From assembly GCA_013397115.1 (NCBI GenBank), contig VWZW01004691.1, forward strand, positions 64,390-128,389: a DNA stretch of 64,000 nucleotides, written 5' to 3'. The stretch comes from Edolisoma coerulescens. Taxonomy: Eukaryota; Chordata; Aves; Passeriformes; Campephagidae. Positions within the stretch are counted from its first letter, which is position 1; each line of letters begins with the position of its first letter. The position numbers and the translations under genes are program-made. The notes beneath the pieces were generated by a model. The model worked only from the letters and a program-made list of their open reading frames with translations, was not told the origin of the DNA and made no database searches. Of this stretch, positions 22,931-36,833 are shown one piece after another.

Positions 22931-24178
22931 ATGAGAGTACTTGTCTGCCCCTTCTTTCTCTTTTAAAGTATTCTGAATTCCCCAACCAGCTCAAACTTTC
23001 TGAGCCTGCAGACAGTTTTGATACATGCTAGACAGTTGCCTGCAACATCAGTAGTGCCCGCTTTAGGTACAAGAACGAAAATATTTATTCTGGTAACAAA
23101 TATCACCAATGCCCAGGCGCAATCTAATGTGGCGACTGAGTTAAAGAATTCCAGAGGAAAAGTAAGAATACCTAAGCATAGGCAGTATATTTGTGTTCTC
23201 TGTCCTTCTCTTTCTTAACACTGAGGTGCTCAAAAGACAATCTTTCATCCAAATTGTTACAAAGATGGAAAAGATTGCAGTAATACTGCCAGTATATTAA
23301 TCTATCACCTCTGCCAAATATAACTGAGTTATGCATCTCATAATAAAATCTTAGGCTACTACCTTAAATACTCTATGCTGAATTAAGAAACTGACATTAC
23401 TTTACTGCTTTAATTCATTCAACCTGTCTTTCAGTGCTCCAGCTTGCCTTCTGTTTCTCTTGTTACCTATATTGGTTCATGTTAAGCAGTAAAACTGCAT
23501 CTCTTTTGCCTTCCTTTAATTTCTCATGTATCTGTGTGAGTTCTCCTGGTTGTTTTAAAGTTATTTGCTCATTTTCCTTTTTATTATTTCCTAGACTTCT
23601 GGTTGTCCCCACATAGTTATGCTAGCCTTAATTTTTGTACTCAGACATATTTCATTTGTGTCTACTTTTGGATGACTCCTTGGGTTTCCTTTTCGGATTC
23701 TAAAAGAGACCTTAGTGCTTCCCTTGGTCTGTTAAGCCTTCTCCTGTAACCACCATTTCATCTTCACTTTCCATGCCAATTCCTCTAAAAGGCCACAGTT
23801 TTAACAAGTGAGTATTGTGCTGATGAGTACTAGGAAGAGAACACTTCTGTTCAGTAGTTGTAAGTGAAGAGGGTGCTATCCCAGTTTAAATTCTCAAGAC
23901 AGTGTTGAAAAATGTTTAAGTGAATTGTCCCCATCCTGCTGTTCTTGCTTCTTTTTCATTTCCTGAAACTGTGAACTGCATCATGCGACAATTATTTCTT
24001 GTCAATTGCCTTTCAGCTTCCACGTGCTCGATCTTCTCTCCCTTAACTGTGTAGTGAACCTTAGATCACTGAGGACCTAAGTTGCATCCTGAGATGAGAA
24101 ACTGGCCTCCACAATTTCAAGAACTTGTTCATATCTAATACGTTAGAAGTAAATATCAAAGCAATTAAAGGGCATCCT
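22931..24178. other. Unique sequence, no gene
   Basis: AT-rich single-copy-looking DNA between a CR1 remnant and the reversed LTR C copy. The open frames at 23,018-23,218 and 23,434-23,616 show no domain that I recognise. Confidence 0.6.
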
Positions 24179-25254
24179 TGTGGTATTCTGAGCTTGGCTG
24201 GATGTCAAGTGCCCACCAAAGCTTCTCTATCACTTTCCTCCTCAACTGAACCGGGGAGATAAAATACACAAAAGGCTTGAAATAAGGGCAGGGAGAGTTC
24301 ACTCACCAATTACTGTCAAGGGCAAAATACACTCTGGTTGGGGAAATTAGATTAATTTATTACCAATAAAATCCCAGTAGGATAATTAGAAAATAAATTT
24401 TAAAAAAATGAAAACATCTTTCCCCTCTCCCCTCCCTTCTTCCAGGGCTTAACTTTATTCCCTATTTTCTCTTCTTTCTTCCCAGTGGCACAGGAGGCTG
24501 GGAATGGGGGCTGTAGTCAGTTCATCCCAGGTTGTTTCTGATGCTCCTTCCTCTTCAAGAGGACTCCTCACACTCTTCCCCTGCTCCAGTGTCTCCCTCC
24601 TGTGAGAGACAGTCTTCCATGAACTCCCCTGATGTGAGTCATTCCCACAGGTTGCAGTTCTCCATGTGCTGCTCCAGTGTGGGTCCCCTGTGGGGACACA
24701 AGTCCTGACCGCAAACTTGCTCCAGTGTGGGCTCCTCTCCATGGGACTGCAGTTCCCAGCCAGGAGCCTCTTTCCGTGTGGGCTTCCTGCAGGGCCACAG
24801 CTTCCTTCAGCCATCCACCTGCTCCAGCATAGGGCTGGTCCACAGGCTGCAGGTGGATCTCTACATCCCCATGGATCTCCATGGGCTGCAGGGACACAGC
24901 TGCCTCACCATTGACAGCACCACAGGCTGCAGGGGAATCCCAGTTCCAGTGACTGGAGCACCTCCTGCCCCTCCTTCTTCACTGAGCTAGTGTCTATACC
25001 ACCGTTTTTCTCACGTATTTTCACTCCTTTCTTCTCTGGCTGCAATTTTCTCTTGTGAAGTATGTTTTTCCCCTTTTTACATCTGTTACACCAGAGGCGC
25101 CACCACCATCACCGAAGGGCTCAGCCTTGTCCAGGGGCAGGTGCATCCTAGAGCTGGATGGCACTGGCTCCATCAGACAAAGGAGAAGCTTCTGGCAGCT
25201 TCTCACAGAAGCCACCCCTGTAGCTACCCTGCTACCAAAACCTGGCCACACACA
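24179..25254 (-). mobile_element. Second copy of LTR C family, minus strand
   Basis: Read on the minus strand it begins TGTGTGGCCAGGTTTTGG (right edge 25,250-25,254), passes AGAAGCTGCCAGAAGCTTCT and the CTGGAGCAG-type array (24,560-24,860), then an AATAAATTAAT polyadenylation region near 24,350. It ends with GGGCACTTGACATCCAGCC and ...ACCACA at 24,179. The order and length (about 1.07 kb) match LTR C at 7476-9433 without its insertion. No matching 5-bp duplication is visible at the edges, and substitutions are many, so this copy seems old. The open frames of 109-119 codons here are by-products of the tandem array. Confidence 0.87.
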
Positions 25255-28200
25255 ACCAATACATTCTCATTCATTAGAACAGGATATGTGCTTTGAATGC
25301 TGACCACAATTTCTCCAAAGCCCCATTCACCACTCTAATTCTGTGATCTGTAATCAGTGCAGGATTCCTGGTCTTTTCCTTCTGTTGCCTTAACCCTGAC
25401 TCTATTCTACCTCAAGTAAACAAACTATTTCACCTCCCTCAGAATTTGCTTTAGTATTCTGGCTAGCATTAAAGGATTGACTTACTGACAATTACGCAGT
25501 ATATTCGTAGAGATTACAACCCAGGAGAGTGTTTCAAAGCTGTTCCCCAGTCACTCCTGCTCAGTGACCTGCTGAAAAAGGATCAAACTCTTTCAGCCTA
25601 TGAAAAGCTTATTGTTATGATCACATTAGCAGCAATAAAACACCAAGTAGCCTGCAAGGCCTAGGAATGGGCAAGGCCGGGTATCAGGGAACCCTGAACC
25701 AAAAAGGTGCAATCAAATTTCTCAAAATGTCACCAACATAATCCGTTTTGCAATAATTAGTGTTCAACTTTCCCCTTAGTTTAGTTTAGTCTCCTTTAAT
25801 CTAGTCCCTGTAGTTTATTCCCTAGAATATTTAGGTATTCCATCAGAGTATTCCATTTTTCCAATACAGAAGAATTTCTCTATATGAGTTGACAATCTGA
25901 TTCACTGTGGTTCCCTCCCCTACTGCTTACAACCCCCTCTCCCTAACCTTCGATCCTTCCACACAGTGAGCTCTCTAAATAGGTCACAAAGTGAATTAAT
26001 TTTCATTTGTTGTACAAAAAGCGTCATCTACTCAGATCTTATCTACTAACTGTATCTCCACATTTCGCTTCAGATGTCTTTAAACAGAGACCACCAAAAG
26101 CAATTTATTCTTTTCAGGTTGAGTACAGAATCTTGATTATTGCTTGGAAAGAAGTAAAAAGAAGTATTTATCACATTATTATTAGTAGTAGTACATTTAT
26201 CTGGAAGACAGATTTAGTCCTGTGAAGTGTTAAGAAGCTCAATAAAGGATCTGTCAAGTGTTTTCACATGCTTTGATAAATGCCATTATGTGCATGCCAA
26301 ATGAAGGCTATTAATATGGATGATTAAAAAATTAAGAACTTACTTGTTCATCCTTCATCATCAAGCAATGAATTTGCATTTTGTCATTTTGCATTTTGGA
26401 AAGAAGTTTTTATTGAGCTACAAAATCTCTAAACCAAAATGAAATGAAACAGAAGAACAACTCTGACCTTCAGACAGAGAAACATTTGATAGCCTTTTGA
26501 TTCTTTCTGGATTTCCACATAACATTTGACTATTGAAATTTCAATGATAAAAATCTACAAAGAGAAATGGGGCTGACTCCTCTGAAAATCAATGAGACAG
26601 TAGTATCTAGTTCCTCATGTATTTTTATCAGAATGTGAGCAATCTTGATTCTAGCTTCTTTTGACTGAATAAAACCCCAATCTTGAACAACCAAACCAAC
26701 TGAATCTGTAAAAAAGTGTTCAACATAAATTTCAGACAAGGTACATAGTTTCAGCAGGAAATCTTAGCCATAAGTAGCAAATTTCCTAATGTGAGATAGT
26801 AAAGTATTAAAGAGCTGCAGACTTCTAGGGGCTTTAAAGAGGTCCCTCTCCAGTGGGAAGTGAACATTCAGGTCATGGAAGACATTTTGAAACAAAGAGC
26901 TATGTGGCTTTTAAAGCCTTTTTTCCTTCCTTTTTTTTTTTTTTCTCCCAGTACATATAGCACATCTTGTCTAAAATATATTCATTTCAGCAAACCCTAA
27001 AAACTGCAAGGATACTGGTAGTTTTGATAACTAGCCACTTTACGGCTCAATCCATACTTTTCCAAATAGTTGCAATTTCACCTTGTGTTTTTAATCATCA
27101 GTGAACAGAGACCTTATTAAAATGCTTATATTCAATGTTTTTAAATAACTCCACAGTATTGCCAGTTCCTCCTATGAATGCACATTAATGTGAGGCCAAA
27201 GTTACCTGTCTAAAGTTGTATTCAACAGATGGTATTGATATCTACCAAACACGGTTGATATCCCTCTATAAAATCTAATACTCTATGGCCACTATGACTA
27301 AAAATGGGGCTGCACTATATTTTATTAGAAGAAAAATATATATTTCCATACATGTAAGTCTTTGAATGTTCATTAAGTTAAAAAGCACCCAAAATTTCAC
27401 ATGCCATGAGTTATCGCTCAGACATGGCCTTGAATAGAAAACACTGTCAGCCACACGGGACATGGTTTTGTGGTTTTCCTTTTCTCCTGCTCTCTTATTT
27501 TCCGGAACATGCTCATTTCTGGCATGGAGAAGTACCTCCAGTCTGTACAGTTTAATGCTAAATATAGTGGAAGCACTGAGTCAAGCAGCAAAACATACCA
27601 AAAAGTGGGAAATAGTATCAAATAGATAAAGGCTTTTGCATTTTGTACTTTACTTACTCTTGTTGTAAACAACCTCAAAACACCTCAGATTGGGTAAAAA
27701 TTATGACTTAAAGATTATGTCAATGAGAACAGCATAAATTAGAGCAAATTACTTTTGAAATAACAGTTTCTGGGTTATAGCTCCCATATAAATACTTTCT
27801 TTTAGCCAACTGTATAGATTACAGATGTTGAAAATAACTTGATACACACCTTATATCCACAGATAAAGAAAAAAAGTTTGCTGTTCTGCCTTAGCAGACA
27901 AAGAAAGATGTCTATTTGATGGCCAGAATGACTGAGAACACTACTGATAGCTCAGTCATTACTGGGGGATTTCTAATTTGTTCTCATCATAAAAGCACAA
28001 TGCTTGACTTTAATTTTATGGTTTCTTAATTCACCAGGAGACAGTCAGAATTTCAAAACAAATATACATATACTTTTCTGAGAAGAAAATAAAAGTGAAT
28101 CTGTTTATCTTTCCTTCTTCAATATAAATGGCCTTTCTGTAGACCTTCAAAGTTAAGTGAACAGTGTTTTGAATATTTTAAGAACTCTCTTTTATACTGC

Positions 28201-31200
28201 TAACTTGGCCTTTTGCCAGGTAAAATTTTGTTCCAGCGATTGATTGCTATGCTTTCCCTAAACAAAAATTATCATGGACCTAAAAATGCAGTTAAATCTT
28301 TTGATGTTTACACTATGAAATACATATGAGAAACAAACTGGTTTTAAACAAATGTAAGATAGAGCTTTATAATGGTTTTCCTTCTTAAGAAACTTTCCCT
28401 GGGCTTGAAGGTTCTCTAAAATCTTAGGATAAAGACCTTATCATTATAATCCAAGTAACTGCAATTCTAAGTTCACATGAATACTTAATCCACATGTTTT
28501 CAGGCAGCTAGTTTATCACTAGCCTAATAGTATGCACACAAAAAATTTGCTCTTCATGTATGGATACAAGCATTAGAAACAGATGACTTTGAGTGAGAAA
28601 GAATAAACCACAAACTTACTTTAATTTTCACTGGGAAATACCTCCTCAATGCACTTTCTTCTTACTTGAAAAGCAAAACATTTTTTACTACTATTAAAAG
28701 AAAAATCAGAAGAGACATCTCCCGTTGCAAAATGATAGTTTCTTCTATGATTATTAAAGAGAAAAAGGTGTCTCTGATAATTTACATTAACTTTCCAGGG
28801 AAGATTAATTTTGTTACTAAACACCATCTAGTATTTCTCCATCTTGACTTGTTCTGTCAGAGATAAACAGTGGAAAATAAAAATTCTCATGAATTTTGCT
28901 GTAAAATAATGTTTATTCAGACGCCAAGCATTTCTGAAGCAATTCTTTTTAAGATGTTGATTTCAAAGAAATCAAAGAAACTCAATTAAATTCCTTATTA
29001 AATTCCTAGAGTGGACAAAAGGAATCCCAGAATAACCAACTAAAATTTATGGTACTCATAATGTCTTCTTGCCTTGACAGCAGCAGACACCTGTGCCTAT
29101 GCCACCAGCAGCCTTGCACAGTGCCTGGTGATACAGGGCTATCCAGACCTCCAGGGTCTCTTATCTTCTGGTTGTATCTGCAAGAGCTCTTCTGCAATCA
29201 CCGTGGCTTTCTCAGTGTTTATCAGCGCCCAGTTTATCAAACAAGATAGTTCTAATTCTCTCATTTCTGTGTTGCTCAGATCATCTGCAACAGCCAGTAC
29301 ACAAGAGTAATGAAGAGGTAATATATGGCATAATTCTACCTACTGTCCCAGATTTGCACATGAATCCCTCTTGCAAAATACATTTAAAAGCAAATCAAAG
29401 ATGGTATTGGCAAGGGAAAGGATGTGTCTCTTCTGACACTTCTGAAAGTACATGGAATAATCAAACCCCAAATATATCACATTTTCTTTATTGCTTATTG
29501 ATAGAATAAAAATATATTGATACTCCCAATGAGTGGGAGGTTTGAAAACAAAAGAGAAGTCACTGTTTTTTATGGTCTGGTAACAACCTCTAACAGGCTG
29601 AGGACACAACTAACCACCACCGCTGCAACATTCACATGTTAATTTTTTTCCTTTTCCCTGAAAACTCCTTATTTGTCTATCTTAGTTTATTTTAATTTTA
29701 GTTATTTTTTAGTTATCTGGTTTCATCAGATAGGATTGAGATTTTTTTTTTTTTGACACAACTGTGAGTCCACAGATATAGAAGCAGTGATAGAAGAAAT
29801 AATTCAAGCAAAAAAAAAATCCTGACACCTCTACAACTGTATCATGTGCTGGTTTGCCTTAGGTCTTTTCCCTCAGTATTAAAAAGGTCAAATTATGAGT
29901 CTGCAACAAACAAAGAAACAACATTCTAAGCCTTTGTGGTGGGGCTGGGTTTTTCTCCCTATGTCCTCCTACTCTGCTTTCATTTTAGGGAACCAATATT
30001 GTTCCTCAAATGCAAAATAAAGGATATAATCTCAAGTCTACCTCTACTAAAATTTCATACAGTTAAAATATGCCTGACTAATCCTTAGCTGGAATCATAG
30101 TCTGCATTCTCAAAAAAATTCCATTAAAAAATTATTACCCAGAGGGACAAAATAAAGCTGATATTAATTCCTGTTCAATTCAGAAAGAATTACTTTGTTA
30201 TTCCATTTAATATATTTTTGGACGGGTGGTTATTCCAAAGAGTCGGCATTTTTCCACTGCTTTTCTCACCATGCAGTTATACAAAGATTACCTTTGTAGA
30301 AATTTACCCACATCAAAATAAAATTACTTTTGTTGAGAGGATGGCGGATCTTTCTGGATTTGTTGTGTTTATGTTGCATCTTTGTACTCATTTGTATCAC
30401 AGTATTTCTTTATTAAAAATTCCAATCCTAAGTAATTTTCTTCATCTGTCTTAATTTTCCGTGCTAAAATTTATTTTGTGTTTATAAAAAAAAAATTTGT
30501 TGAGGTAATTATACTCCAAAAATTAACTCTGCATAAAGTGAGAATTCAATTTTCAATGTAGTAATAATTCCAAGGAAATTTTTAAAAAGAAAATACAACA
30601 CTTTGGATTGCAAATCTTAGTTATGCAGATGTGTTAAAAATGACCATTAGTTTCCTGGTTTCATACGTTCCACCTGATAACGGTTACACAAATATGTAAT
30701 GTAAAATACTAATGTCACCTTCATCCTGAGAGCTCATGCAGATTATCACAAACGGGTTCCCTATTTTCAGAAGAATCATCAAATTGCTTAACTAAATACA
30801 GTGTGTTGAACCCATCATCTTAAACAATTGTAAGAAAGAAAAGCCAAAAGAAAATATTTTTCTGGGTAATACATCCACTATCAGTTTCCTTCCTATTTGT
30901 CAAGCACACAAATAAACAATATGCTAATTTCTTCTACTCCTGCCTTGTAATGTAAAGGCTGGACACTTTTCTAGAATTTGATCGTCTTTCGTTAAATTTT
31001 TCTTTCCTGAGGTATCCCTTTTGCCTGCTTTCATTGCTTGTTCATGTCCCCAAGTCCCAAGGTTCAGCATTAGTTCAAAAGCCCCGCTTAAATCTGGTAA
31101 TGCACAGTACTGTAAATGTTATCCAGCTGTTATAAGTCCCTGGAGTGTTATAATATTTTTTCCACTTATGTTTGTATCATCATATACAGATGAATTCAGA

Positions 31201-31748
31201 TACTATCAAGCTGTTGATTAATACGTTGGGCTTTGGAGTTGTTTTACTTGTTCTTAATTTTATCTTCATAATTAACCTTAATTAATGTAATTCATCTCCA
31301 TACATTGTATGAACTGTAGATAGGCACAGAATCATGGTATTATATTTCATATAAAGATTTGTGTGTTCTAGGAGTCATAGGTATTATTAAAATAAATATT
31401 TGGCTTCTTTACAGCGCATGTAAAATAAACATTGCATCAAATTTTTGATGGAACTTACAACCTCTAGAAAGATACACTTTCCAGATTAGGATTCTGCATA
31501 GTGGGGAATTCACTTTGCGATCAATTACCATCACTGGACAAACTTTAATGATACTTCTAGTTTAACCAGAGAACCATTGGTTGTCAGTCACTTGATTTTG
31601 CTATGACTTTTTTCTTCAGAATAAATGGTTATCTGTACTCAAAAGTCTTTTTCCCTCATGCTCATGCTAATATACCTTGAATAGATTACTTTCCACAATG
31701 CCTTTGGACAGATGAAGTAGAGCAAAACAATTAGACTCTTCAACCTGT

Positions 31749-31786
31749 GCCATCAGAATTTCTGATTGTCTGATCATTCTGATGGC
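31749..31786. repeat. Perfect 11-bp inverted repeat, 16-nt loop
   Basis: GCCATCAGAAT at 31,749-31,759 is the exact reverse complement of ATTCTGATGGC at 31,776-31,786. The loop also carries CTGAT repeats. It is not part of any recognised element. Confidence 0.75.
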
Positions 31787-34700
31787 TTTTTTCCCCCCTT
31801 CCAAATGATTTCTAATTTGTAAACTTCCTTCCTGTATTGTAGGTTCTATAGTCCAGTAAATGTCTCATGGACTTGTTTATCCACCTCAGCAGAATATCCT
31901 GTCCACCTGATTTGGCTTAATATTTCCTTCTCTTCAGTTTCAGGGTGACCTTTGCATTCTCAAAACAGTATTTTGACAGCAATATCTATAACCAGGACAT
32001 CTAAGACATTTTCTAAATCAGATAACAGTCTCCCTTCCTGGAATTCCATTAAATATTACTCTGTTTATGCAACTATAACTACAGCACTAGAAAGTCTGAA
32101 AGAAGCATGATAAATTCAGAGCTGACCTTCAAAAATTACTCAGTAGGTACACTTCCCAGGCAAGTTTCCAAAATCTTTCCTTTGGCAAAACATATTTGCC
32201 TAAACTTTGTAGTATTCTTAAAGTTCAAGCCTTTTCATCATGCCTGTATTTAAGAAAATGAGGAGCAAGAAAAAGCAGGAAAGTTCTCAAGTAAATGTGG
32301 TCATGCTTTGAAGAGTAAAAACAAAAAAGAAATATGTAGACATGAGCCTTGATTTTTTCCTTTGTTTTCGTAATAATAGAAAGGAGAATCTCTGGAATCT
32401 GTTCTGCTTTATCCATATTGCTAGGCTTTTCTTTTGACAACTGTTCTGGGCAGTTCACCGTACTTTTCCATACACTTTGCTTTTCCAATGAGTTTTAAAG
32501 CAGACCATATGTCAGAGAAAGAGACTAGCAAACACCACAAGACTACAAGGACTTTCCTGTGCTTGATTTAGAGACCAAGTCTGCTTCTTATCTTTGTATC
32601 TTGGATGGAATGTACTTTAAAAACTATTTCATAGCAGTTAAATGGTCCCTTGTTTTTAATAAGGAGGTATTGTAAAGATTAGAAAAAAATAAAGAATGTA
32701 AGGAAAAAATTCCCAGTTTCAAGTTCTTTGAATAATTAAAAATTAGGAAAAATTATTCTTTCACTTCCTTTCCTTTTTCTCATTACAATGTTCTTTGAGA
32801 CTTCCAGTTTTAGATTACCTTCATCCATTCATGAAGTAGTGCATAATGGCAGGAGATTCCCACCTAGGAAGGGCAAATCAATTATGGTCAACTACTTAGA
32901 AAGTGAAACTAAAAGTTTTGAGTCTTGATTTTTCCTTAACTCAAAAAGAAATGAAAAATCATAGCTTGTTTAAAAAAAACCAAAAACACACCGATACAAG
33001 ATAATGGAGGGGGTGAGGAAGGAGGAGGTGTCCCCTTTTTAGCTGGTTTTTTTTTTTGTCATTTTTTAGTTCTGTTTTAGGGGACAACTTTATATGTATT
33101 GTCTAACTTGCCCAAACAAAAGGGGAGCACAAGGCTAAGAACAGTGTAGTGGCATAATTTATCTTCCCTTCTGCCTTTCTATATATTCACTAACCCACTG
33201 AACTCCGCAGGTGAAGAGGAAGTAACACTCCTCTGTTGTTCTGTAGCTCACCACTGAAAAAAGAGCATTGTGCCAAGAGTGAGTTTTGGGCCCACAAGGT
33301 TAATTTACTTTCTTTTCTGGATTGCCCTGTGAACACGGTAGGTTTTGGTGTCTTCTCTACCAGGCTACCTGTAAACCATCACCTGACTGTGTATAGTAAT
33401 GTATAGTGTTCCCATAAAGAATTAACTAATCTCTTAGCAGTAGATACAAATCAGGCTTGTCTTTCCTAAAACCAGATTTGTTCTTACTCACTTGGCACTG
33501 TTGATATGTAAGACATATTTGGCATAATTATTCCTCTTAATTATTGTACTTCATTGACACACTTATTCATCAGATAGAAGAAAAAAATCCTTCTTTACAT
33601 TATGGCATTGTTTCACATCCCTGCTCTCCATGCATGTAATGTAAATCTGTCTCATTTAATCTCTTTGAAGCAAGCCCTGAAGAAGTATTGTATCTTAATG
33701 CTATTCCTTACTAATAATTATTTTAGAAAGTGATGCTTCATTCTAGAAGAATGAGTTGAATTCCCTTTGTAATGATAGTGGTGCAAGCAATAAGATCTCA
33801 CTTCCAGCAAAATCAAATGTATCTCTTAGGAACACATTCTGTGAGTGTCCATCATGATTAATGTGTTACTGTTTAATCTAGGGGTTTTTGTTCCCTTTAA
33901 ACAATCCAACACCCTCCCTATCTTCAAACACACAAGACCCTTAGAATGTTGAATTCCTCAGGATATTGGGTTAATCATAATTATATTGAATTATTGGGGG
34001 GGAATGTACTTCTGCTAAACAGTAAATATCTACTTTTTTTTCACCCTCTCATATACGTGAAATAAGGAATTAAATGAGGATGAACATACAATCAGTCTGA
34101 TGAAGGTATCATTTTTCTCAAATTAAATTACAGCCTGTTTGTATGAGTGAAGGCTGATTTGAGATGGATGAAATGCAGCAGAAAGAGCTCAACAAGGGAG
34201 TAAGGCATAAATTACTCCACTTTAATTTGACCAATGAAAGTCGGAGTAAAAAACTGTTATTTATTGTCCATTTTTCAAACTTATTATATTATGTACCTGT
34301 CACTATTTTTCTATGCCTCCATCAATGCAATAAAGGTCTTCTAGACCTCGGATCTATAGAATGGATGTCAGAGATACTCTTGTAACACAGGGATAGGAAT
34401 ACGTTTTACAAGATCTTCATAGAAACACTGTCCTCTCTCTTTGCTCACTTCAATGCAAAAATAACATATTACAGATATCTTTGCATTTGCATCCCCACAT
34501 CAGAGCTATTTTTAATCTTGAAAGCACAGACCGTATTTTAAAAAGCTCAAATTAGTCTCCTAAATCTATACTTGATTTTCATATTTAAAATTTTATAGAT
34601 TTTATATGCATATAAGTTTGCAAACCTGTATGCACATATATGAATGTTATACATTTTAAAAAATTATATATATAACAATAACTGAAACTAGGGAAGTTTC

Positions 34701-36081
34701 TCTGTGGATAATGTATGCATAGATATGCTTAATTACACACCAGCTGAATACAAAGCAGGTCTCACTCAAACTAATACTTCTTTCGAAATCAATGTAAATC
34801 AATGCTTGAACATCTGTCTTGATCACGTCATTCAAAGATATTAAGATCTGAACCTAAGAAGCTAATCTTTAAATGTACACTTTTTAAAGCCAGTCCAGCA
34901 CATAGTGGACTTACCTCTTATTTTAGACCATCAAATTAGCTAGTGTGAGGTACTCCGACACACTTATTTAAGCAGTTTCACACTCTTTCCATTCTGATGT
35001 TATTATCTATGCCACCTATGAAGATTATACCTAAGACAAAAAAAAATTAACTAATTTTTTCTGTTGTAATGAACATCTCAGCTAAGGTACAGAAAGGCTT
35101 CCTTATTTCTTTTAACAAGGTAACCAGTTTGGGTTTTTTTTCAAAATCATTTTAGATTTTTCCTTAAATGAGAGAAATACACAGCCAAAGAAAGAAGATA
35201 AAATCAAATAAAACATTTGTGACCACTAAATACTGCAGTCTTCATTTTTAAGCAGTATTCAAATTTAGCTTTTTTTCCCCTTGCTTCATTGAAATATTAC
35301 ATGTATAATCTAGAAAACAGGTTTCTGTAAACAGCAATGGGATCTTCATTATATTTGTACATAGACATGAGGTGGAATTTCTGTCCAAATATCAAGCATA
35401 CTGTGTGTATTAGTTTCAATTGTCAGTCTGCTGTAATCGATTGCTATCATGAGAGCAGCAATGAAACAATCACTCAGGACTGGTTCCAGAAGTATCAGAC
35501 ACGCAAGCACACTATTTAGTTAAAAGCTGATAAAAATTTCTCCTCCTATGACCATACATACTTTCTTCTACTCCTTCTATGTCCACATGGGGATTTTTTT
35601 GTGGATCTATAAAAAACTTCATAAAATTAAATTATACCAGCCAAATTTCTTGTAATCTGTAAGGTCTAAGTTTTAGTATTTCAACACTGAATTGATTGAA
35701 ATACCATTTAGGAAGAAGTTTCTAAAGGGTAAGTGGTAGAAAAAAAGCTGTGAAGCTATGTTTGTCTCCAGAGGTTTCTGTTCTATGAGTCTTTATTTCT
35801 CCATCTTCTGATTCCTCAGACCTTGTTTTATCTTGATTAGAGAAATTAAGAGAACTTAAAAATTCCTAAATTTTTATCCTCAATCAGTTCATAAGCATTT
35901 TATCAAGGTTGCTTGAAACACCATATTTAAAGTTCCTTTTGCTCCAGGAACTGCATAAGATAACTTTGAGAGAAGGTCATAATATTTTCAACAAAAGAGG
36001 ACCTTGGAAATTCTAAGAACAGACCAAGAAAATTTCAGAGGCTGCTATGTGTTACATTACAGCCTGACATTTGCCCTGGGT

Positions 36082-36513
36082 TTAAGCAGTAGATGACCCA
36101 CCATTACACAGAGCAACACAGGCCATCTTCGAGGGGTAAAAACGGATGTCAATCACAAACCACTGGACGAGACCAGAGCCTTTCTCTGTGAGTGACTGGA
36201 ATTTAACTGTGTGGAATGAAATTAGAGATTTACAGAGGCACATCATGGAGGGGAAATTCACAGCATCATGTTGAAAAGGAGAAAGAGAACAGATCCACTT
36301 CCCAAGATGTAGAGAGAAAGGAGAGCAGCCTTCACTGCTGCTCTGCAAGTCTGTGTGGAGACTGAAGAACAACTCAGAGGGAGCCACTGGAGTTGAGAAA
36401 AACAAGAAAAACACAAAAATACTTAATCTACACTGAACACAGGAAGATTGGAAAGGTTTGTTTTCAACAAGAACATTGAAAACTGAGGTGAAACTGATTT
36501 GTTTTCTGAACAC
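36082..36513 (-). other. 143-codon open frame, unrecognised, probably not a gene
   Basis: The longest unexplained frame outside the LTRs, read from 36,513 down to 36,082 on the minus strand. It starts Met-Phe-Arg-Lys, is rich in Phe, Ser and Cys, has a hydrophobic stretch around residues 30-42, and shows no domain that I know. The surrounding 0.45 kb is less AT-rich than its flanks, which may explain the length of the frame, and could be an unclassified repeat. No splice-site pattern, start context or polyadenylation signal makes a convincing gene. Confidence 0.15.
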
Positions 36514-36665
36514 TTCTGAGTCAGAGAGTATTTTTTAGCAATATCACAATTACATTCTCATCACATGAACACCTTATCCAGATTGAATTTTGAAGATAAC
36601 ATAATTTCTTTCCTCAGCAGAAATAAATGATAGGAGTTCTGGTATTGTTACATCCTCTGCACAAG

Positions 36666-36730
36666 GGTTTTTTGGGTTTTTGGGTGTTGGGGTTTTTTGG
36701 GGATTTTTTTTTGTTTTTTTTTTAAATTTT
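36666..36730. repeat. GT-rich low-complexity tract
   Basis: Almost only G and T on the plus strand, with TTTTTTGGG-like units, ending in a T-run that abuts AT-rich sequence just before the LTR fragment at 36,762. Confidence 0.85.
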
Positions 36731-36761
36731 GTTTTAATATCGTGTCTTTTTAAAAACAGTT

Positions 36762-36833
36762 TGTTGTGGTTTAAGCCCAGATAGAAATTAAACACCATTC
36801 ACCCACTCGCTCAACCCCCACCTCTCTCCCAGA
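36762..36833 (-). mobile_element. Truncated 3' end of an LTR A-family element
   Basis: TGTTGTGGTTTAAGCCCAG, followed by CACTCGCTCAACCCCC, is the reverse complement of the final 60-70 bp of the LTR A family (ends GGTTAAACCACGACA in the form I recall; LTR A here ends GGGCTAAACCATGACA). Homology stops after about 70 bp, so it is a truncated minus-strand remnant. No duplication could be paired because the other end is missing. Confidence 0.65.

Larger units (their letters stand above)
25255..36665. other. 11 kb of unique sequence, no gene recognised
   Basis: Mainly AT-rich. Items seen are a T14-rich run (26,931-26,944), a perfect 11-bp hairpin (31,749-31,786) and a less AT-rich segment at about 36,060-36,520 with a 143-codon reverse frame. 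A frame at 29,074-29,310 (plus) is Ser/Ala-rich with no recognised domain. The sequence CACAGAATCATGG near 31,325 recalls a CR1 tail but is too short to call. Confidence 0.6.

Noticed and set aside
24455..24990. Overlapping frames of 82-119 codons on both strands with Trp/Gly/His-rich repeats
   Set aside because: They arise from the degenerate tandem array in the reversed LTR C copy.
29074..29310. Ser/Ala-rich 78-codon frame preceded by an acceptor-like CTTGACAG
   Set aside because: There is no consistent pyrimidine tract, no partner exon and no recognised domain.
31322..31345. CACAGAATCATGG as a possible CR1 tail
   Set aside because: The match is too short and neither side continues with CR1 3' sequence.
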